NCBI GenBank assembly: GCA_910579515.1
Contig: CAJTUV010000012.1
Span: forward strand, 1-64,000
Source of the DNA: an uncultured Hungatella sp.
Lineage (GTDB): Bacteria; Bacillota; Clostridia; Lachnospirales; Lachnospiraceae
DNA: 64,000 nucleotides
Reading direction: 5' to 3'
In this document: positions 60,901-64,000 of the stretch, piece after piece
Numbering within the stretch: the first letter of the stretch is position 1
How the letters are laid out: every line of letters starts with the position of its first letter
Notes under the pieces: generated by a model
Databases searched by the model: none
The model's input: the letters and a program-made list of their open reading frames with translations, nothing else
What the model was told of the DNA's origin: nothing
Translations under genes and position numbers: made by a program

Positions 60901-63894
60901 ATCGGACACCTTGCGGCAGCCGAATATGGATTTGAAAGCGGCATTGTAAGAATCCATAAGATTCTGAACCGTTTCCTCCTGATACAAGTCACTGCGGTAC
61001 TCCGCTGTCAGATAATACTCCCCGTCATAGAGACGAACCTGGAGCAACAGTGGCTCTTTGGGCAGGTCGAGGGACAAATCCTCACCAACAGCAACGGTAT
61101 TTCCCAGCGGGTAATCGTCTGTAAGTTCTGCCTGATATGCAAAAATCAAATCAGAACTTATCCCATATTTTGCAGCAATATCGGAAAACGGGAAAATATC
61201 ATTTGCCATGGAATTCATTAACTGTTCCTGCAAAGAAGCCATATAGGATACTACTGTTGTCTTATCATCAAATTTACAATATACAGGAAGCGTTTTTACA
61301 AGCATGCATACCGTATTCTCAAGCCTCGAATCGTTCCTGCCATTATAGATAGTAGCAAACAGCGATTCCTTTGCATTTGACCAGCGGGACATCAGGATTC
61401 CAAAGACTCCGGTAAAGAGTGTATTTGGCGTAATTCCCAATCTTTCACAAAGCTTAAGGGCCGCTTCTGCAGAAACTGACATTTTATATTCTGCCAGCCC
61501 CTTTTTGGGCGTATCTTCTTTTTTGTCAAAAATCGGAAGCGACTCGGCTTCAATCCCCTGAAAAATATTGTCATAATAAAGAGCAGCCTTTTTATAACCG
61601 CCTCTCTCCACTGCATATTCCTCTGAAACAGCCGCATCAAAACCTGTGTAGTCTTCTTCTTCCAAGTCTTCGCCCATATAGGCACGGTTCAAGTCCCCCC
61701 AAAAAATATCATAGGAATTTCCATCTGCCATGATGTGGTGAAAATCTACAAACAGATACTTCTTCGTCTCAGTCTGGTAGATGGTAATCTGGAACAGCCT
61801 GCCCCCTTCTAATTGAAATGGCTTTACAAGACTGTTCTTCTTAAACTCACTGTCTGTTGTTTTGATAATCTCAGGCACAAAATCTTCTGAAAAAGGTTTT
61901 TGAACCATTTCTCCGTCTTCACTGATCCCAAAACGCGCCGTCATATAGGAATGTGCCCGAATGGTTTTAGCCACTGCATTGGCAAGTTTCTCTTCGTCAA
62001 TACTGTTGTCAAGCGTAAACAAAAACGGTATATTATAAATCGTTGTTTCTGGATTCTTCGCACACTCCGCAAAAATCCCTTTCTGGGAACCTGTTAAAGG
62101 ATAAACGCTACGGCGTTCCATTGCAGCAGGCGCTTCTGCATTCCTGATAAATTCCTCCATAAGTACCACCGTATTATACTGGGTGATATCGCTGGTCTTT
62201 ATCGCTATGCCAAATCCTTCTGCCAGCAAGACATTTAATTTCATTGCTCCCAGAGAAGTAAGCCCTGCACGGTAAAATGACGTGTTGATGCCAAAGTTGC
62301 TGTTATTGGTAACAGATGCTACAATATCAAAAATCTTTTGCTGCATCTTATTTTTAGGCACCTCATAATCGCCCTGTTTCAACACTGGTTTTGGCAGTGA
62401 TTTTTTGTCTATCTTCTGATTTGCCGTCAGGGGCATTTCCTCAAGCTGAATCAGGATATCTGGCACCATATAGTAGGCAAGGCTCTCTGCCGCAAAATCA
62501 GAAAGCTCCTGTGAGTCGATTTCTTTTGTGGCGGTATAGTATACACAAAGCTGCTCATCAATCACTACCGCTACTGCATTCAAAACGTCTGCATGGCTTA
62601 GAATCACTTCCTCAACCTCACCCAGCTCAATTCGAAGGCCTCTGAGTTTTACCTGATTATCCTTTCTTCCATGAAATTCAATCTCCCCCTCAGAATTAAT
62701 CAGGGCAAGGTCTCCTGACTTGTAGCCACGCATACCTTGATACTCAATAAATACCTCGGCCGTCTTTTCAGGAAGGTTCCGATATCCACGCCCCACACCC
62801 TTTCCACAGATCAGAAGCTCGCCAACCTGCCCATCCGGCACTTCTTTATTGTTCTCATCAATAATATATACAAGCACATTGGCATTCGGCATGCCAATGG
62901 TGATATTCTCACTACTCGTAATCACCTTCATAGTACAGCTGATCGTTGTTTCTGTAGGCCCATATCCGTTCATGATATATGCTTCCGGATTGACCGCACA
63001 TATTTTGTCATACAATCCTCCCTGAAATGCTTCAGCGCCTAGATCGTAGGAACGAACCTGCTTTAACGCCTCCCGCATTTTCGGAATTTCCATCATAACA
63101 GAAAGAAAAGATGGTGTTGTTGTTATACTATCAACGCCATGCTTGAGAATGGTATCCGCAAGCAAATCCAGATTATGTATTTCCTCCTCTGTTGCAATGA
63201 CAACTGTCATACCATTTGCGAGAGGAATAAACTCTTCCATAATAGAAACGTCAAATGTCATTGCCGCAAGCGCAAGAACAACCGACGCTTTTTCTGTAAA
63301 TCCAAGGGTTTCATGGTTCTTTGGGTTTGCATTTACGAAATTTGACAGATTCCCCTGTTCAATCATAACACCCTTAGGCTTTCCTGTAGAACCTGACGTA
63401 TAAATAACATAGCATAAGTCTTTTTCACGAATTTCCCGATTGGGATTTTGCGTGTTTTTACCTTTCAAAATCTCGTCGATAATAAGAGGAGTACACTCTA
63501 ATGTCTCCCACAAATCTCTGAACTGATTCTTTGTCTTTTCATCTGTAATAATCCACTTTGCGCCGCTATCTTCTAAAATATAACGCACACGCTCCTTCGG
63601 ATATTCGACTGAAATACAAGTAAATGCCCCGCCTGCCTTTAAGATTCCCTGCGTCGCAGTATAAACTTTTATGCCACGTTCTAAAAGGACGGCTACAATC
63701 GTTTCTGCCTCTACCCCATTTTTAATCAGAACATCTGCCACCTTGTTTGCATCAGCATTCAGTTCACCATACGTTTTACTCTCGCCGTTTGAAATGACTG
63801 CCGTTTTGTCCGGATGCATTTCTACCTGTTTTTCGAACATACTTACTACTGATACAAAATCAATTTCGTAAATTGTGTCGTTATTTCTTTTCAC
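54919..63894 (-). CDS. Three-module nonribosomal peptide synthetase with terminal reductase
   Basis: This 2991-aa cytoplasmic synthetase reads A1 (12-505), T1 (515-590; Ser547 in AGLTSLGA), C1 (595-1000; HHIMADG at 719-725), A2 (1020-1505), T2 (Ser1551), C2 (1600-2000; HHLIADG at 1720-1726), A3 (2015-2500), T3 (Ser2548 in GGTS), R (2625-2985). All A domains keep TSGSTG and the late Lys (494, 1498, 2493). The R domain has GATGFLG at 2631-2637 and YxxxK at 2788-2792, so the peptide should leave by NADPH reduction as an aldehyde or alcohol. There is no starter C, epimerase or thioesterase domain: the product should have a free N-terminus. Hand-read specificity residues match no code I know. The GTG start overlaps the stop of the upstream gene; AGGAGGAGG precedes it. 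Confidence 0.93.
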   Translation of the reverse strand: MKRNNDTIYEIDFVSVVSMFEKQVEMHPDKTAVISNGESKTYGELNADANKVADVLIKNGVEAETIVAVLLERGIKVYTATQGILKAGGAFTCISVEYPKERVRYILEDSGAKWIITDEKTKNQFRDLWETLECTPLIIDEILKGKNTQNPNREIREKDLCYVIYTSGSTGKPKGVMIEQGNLSNFVNANPKNHETLGFTEKASVVLALAAMTFDVSIMEEFIPLANGMTVVIATEEEIHNLDLLADTILKHGVDSITTTPSFLSVMMEIPKMREALKQVRSYDLGAEAFQGGLYDKICAVNPEAYIMNGYGPTETTISCTMKVITSSENITIGMPNANVLVYIIDENNKEVPDGQVGELLICGKGVGRGYRNLPEKTAEVFIEYQGMRGYKSGDLALINSEGEIEFHGRKDNQVKLRGLRIELGEVEEVILSHADVLNAVAVVIDEQLCVYYTATKEIDSQELSDFAAESLAYYMVPDILIQLEEMPLTANQKIDKKSLPKPVLKQGDYEVPKNKMQQKIFDIVASVTNNSNFGINTSFYRAGLTSLGAMKLNVLLAEGFGIAIKTSDITQYNTVVLMEEFIRNAEAPAAMERRSVYPLTGSQKGIFAECAKNPETTIYNIPFLFTLDNSIDEEKLANAVAKTIRAHSYMTARFGISEDGEMVQKPFSEDFVPEIIKTTDSEFKKNSLVKPFQLEGGRLFQITIYQTETKKYLFVDFHHIMADGNSYDIFWGDLNRAYMGEDLEEEDYTGFDAAVSEEYAVERGGYKKAALYYDNIFQGIEAESLPIFDKKEDTPKKGLAEYKMSVSAEAALKLCERLGITPNTLFTGVFGILMSRWSNAKESLFATIYNGRNDSRLENTVCMLVKTLPVYCKFDDKTTVVSYMASLQEQLMNSMANDIFPFSDIAAKYGISSDLIFAYQAELTDDYPLGNTVAVGEDLSLDLPKEPLLLQVRLYDGEYYLTAEYRSDLYQEETVQNLMDSYNAAFKSIFGCRKVSDVTILSERQEKMLDSFNETEVPYDDSKTVVEMFEAAAAEYPGQTAVVYENVRYTYSEVEKLTRNLAGALIRKGLTAGDVAAVLIPRCEYMAICSMGIARSGCACQPLDHTYPQDRLHFMLEDSGAKLLITTQKMRELVSEYTGQILYLDEIPDLPEYMEKMPSPKPEDLFTLLYTSGSTGVPKGCMIEYGNITAFCRWYHRQYQFDGSARLAAYASYGFDASMMDIFTSLTAGAQLNIIAEEIRLDLFALCDYFEENQITHTFMTTQVGRQFAMEIKSKTLKHLSTGGEKLVPLNPPEGIRFYNVYGPTECTVYTTIFEMDRYYDDIPIGKPLDNLKLYIVDDKGHRLPAGASGELLVSGRQVSRGYLNRPEKTREVYAKNPYTDQEGYERMYHTGDVVRYLNDGNISFVGRRDAQVKIRGFRIELTEVEEVIRRYPEIKDATVAAFDEEGGGKYIAAYVVSDEQIDTVKLNAFILETKPPYMVPAVTMQIDRIPLNQNQKVNKRALPKPQKAVEEMIPPKNEMQQRICDCVAEAIGHREFGITTDIQFAGLTSISAIKLNVLLAKKFDVAIKTNDIRENPTVVQLERFLLGAEKSEIHEVREVYPLTNAQAGIFVDCTANMGTTVYNIPYLFRLSPKIDLIRLKEAIEQTVKVHPYLKVQLFMDEDGEIRQRRNDHLKYAAEIIDGMDRKKLVRPFPLFHEPLFRFEIHRTHEGSYLFLDVHHLIADGTSLSVILSDIDRAYEGEKLTTEAYTAYDAALDNEKAVQGEKYKKAEEFYSSVLKDCGPDTSLYPDKNEETPGIGNLCRKSDVISKEAVHAICEKYGITENVFFTGIFGAALARYHFAPKSVFTTIYHGRNDSRLSDTIGMFVKTLPVVCDTTKNTEDYFVTIKNQLMGMMDHDIYPFQEISRNFHIKPDTMFVYQGGNFAFTKICGEAAEEIPLGLNAAKEPISLMMSIENGEYIYELEYRSDLFEKETAEYLIENLEITTRAFLDGKEPSEIRLLFDEQDKMVNTPQYMGKTFIDLFREAVSKYPNNIAVKDENGTITYAELDAVSEYVADKLKNNGFGQEKVAGILCGRTREFVEAFVGIMKAGGAYVPLDPEYPQERIEYMLSDSGSENLLLMRKYRPLTEGYDKNVIYLDEIEKEGIGFTGKADLTPPLPENLAYMIYTSGSTGKPKGVMLEHRNLMTLIEHTVTFHKTVPEDMYGEFSSFCFDASVHDLFAPLTVGASLYIFPESVRKDAVAVCRTFENEPITVATMPTQMGELVAETLTGDCALRILTLGGEKFKRYYDRKYMMVNGYGPTENTVSSTEFVVDKEYKTIPIGKSQLNVRSYIVDENLKRVPVGAPGELCVAGRQVARGYHNLPEKTASVFVPNPFATCKDEERLYHTGDMVRLKGDGNIEYIGRIDSQIKINGFRVELGEIEGAVLNRDGVFEAAAIPVDQNGVTYIAAYYTGTEYKEGDWKEFLSPLLPEYMVPAFYTHLDKMPVTPGGKIDKRALPKPAVMEERTDYAAPQTGAQIKLCKLFEKALGREKVGIDDDFFKIGGTSLAASKVAVMCLNEKIPLVYADIFKYPTVRALAKALYGDEVQKENTDEFANYSYNAIDTLIAANNRQNADCVEKKELGDILITGATGFLGIHVLKEFLDNYDGKAYCMVRKGRYESSERRLMNMLMYYFDLPYTELFGDRIICIDSDITDSKEVDRLKDVPFTTLINCAACVKHFAAGEMLEKINVTGVKYLIDLCSSANRRLVQISTISVGGEGMDGKPPMDQKFGENDLYFGQRIANEYIRTKFLAERAVLEAAAKGLDAKVIRVGNLMSRHRDGEFQINFITNGFLRSLRGYAAVGAFPMDSMNEGAEFSPIDETAAAVLCLAGTDSRFTVFHACNNHRIFMSDVIYEMRERGFDIKIMPGDQFVETVNAYAAEHETSDAVSGLIAYTSHDDEELYTIDYDNAFTTEVLYRLGFKWNITDNRYLAKAIEALEGLNFFENEF

Positions 63895-64000
63895 CTTTCC
63901 TCCTCCTGTTCCATGTCAAATTCTAACACAGTATTATTCAAATCTATTGTGCGCATATAACTGATATTGGACGAGATTGTTTTCACAAGCTCAATCCCAT
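63891..64000 (-). CDS. Probable anti-sigma type HATPase, C-terminal fragment at window edge
   Basis: The last 35 codons of a gene enter from the right edge and stop at TGA (63893-63891), overlapping the NRPS GTG start. The peptide begins GIELVKTISSNISYMRTIDL and ends EQEEER. GIELVKTIS looks like the end of the G2 box of an RsbW-type ATPase, followed by the final strand. The overlap makes it co-translated with the NRPS. Identification rests on a short fragment. Confidence 0.5.
   Translation of the reverse strand, partial: GIELVKTISSNISYMRTIDLNNTVLEFDMEQEEER

Overview
The window looks like the chromosome of a gut-type Firmicute of the class Clostridia, most likely Lachnospiraceae. The reasons are strong AGGAGG-type ribosome sites, sigma-A promoters with 17-bp spacers, mid-40s percent GC in sampled lines of most genes, a Tn1549-like conjugative element module, and many sugar ABC importers that lack their own ATPase. 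I saw no rRNA, tRNA or CRISPR array.

Layout: (1) 1-3215 is the edge of an integrative conjugative element (VirD4 coupling protein, PcfB, DUF7768, RepA-type initiator). (2) 3349-7853 holds small accessory units: radical SAM/HxlR, XRE/S51 peptidase, a 3' remnant of a membrane protein gene, and TetR/membrane protein. (3) 7909-10304 is a short pilus-type unit (pilin, prepilin peptidase, GspF) with its own promoter and no motor ATPase. (4) 10398-20524 holds a GH2 glycosidase with a divergent AraC regulator, then a sugar ABC importer operon that continues into an esterase, a PrpF-like isomerase and a transglutaminase-fold protein; a LysR gene is divergent. (5) 21752-26623 is a probable hydroxy-acid operon: LctP permease, creatininase-fold protein, membrane protein, FMN alpha-hydroxy-acid oxidase, GntR regulator. 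(6) 26769-31764 holds TetR, then serine hydrolase, SLC13 transporter and DUF6282, with a divergent LysR gene.

(7) 31765-43239 is an AT-rich accessory island. It has hairpins and decayed DNA at one edge and then seven genes on the minus strand, six of them overlapping or nearly touching: a 77-aa two-helix membrane protein, an AAA-type ATPase with a C-terminal PD-(D/E)XK-like region, a P-loop ATPase with a Cys cluster, a 517-aa unknown, a 1063-aa unknown, a ParA/MinD-like ATPase, and an HD phosphohydrolase with an inserted zinc ribbon. I cannot match the set to a described system. It is the best candidate here for an undescribed, possibly anti-phage, system.

(8) 43362-52762 is a metallo-hydrolase gene followed by a second sugar ABC operon with two Gfo/Idh/MocA dehydrogenases and a xylose-isomerase-like epimerase; its probable LacI regulator is divergent and two identical palindromes flank the shared promoter region. 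(9) 52816-64000 has a ROK repressor and then a biosynthetic locus: a 2991-aa three-module NRPS (A-T-C-A-T-C-A-T-R) ending in a reductase domain, embedded in anti-sigma type genes (HATPase fragment, STAS protein, RsbW-like kinase). The predicted product is a tripeptide aldehyde or alcohol, or something derived from it.
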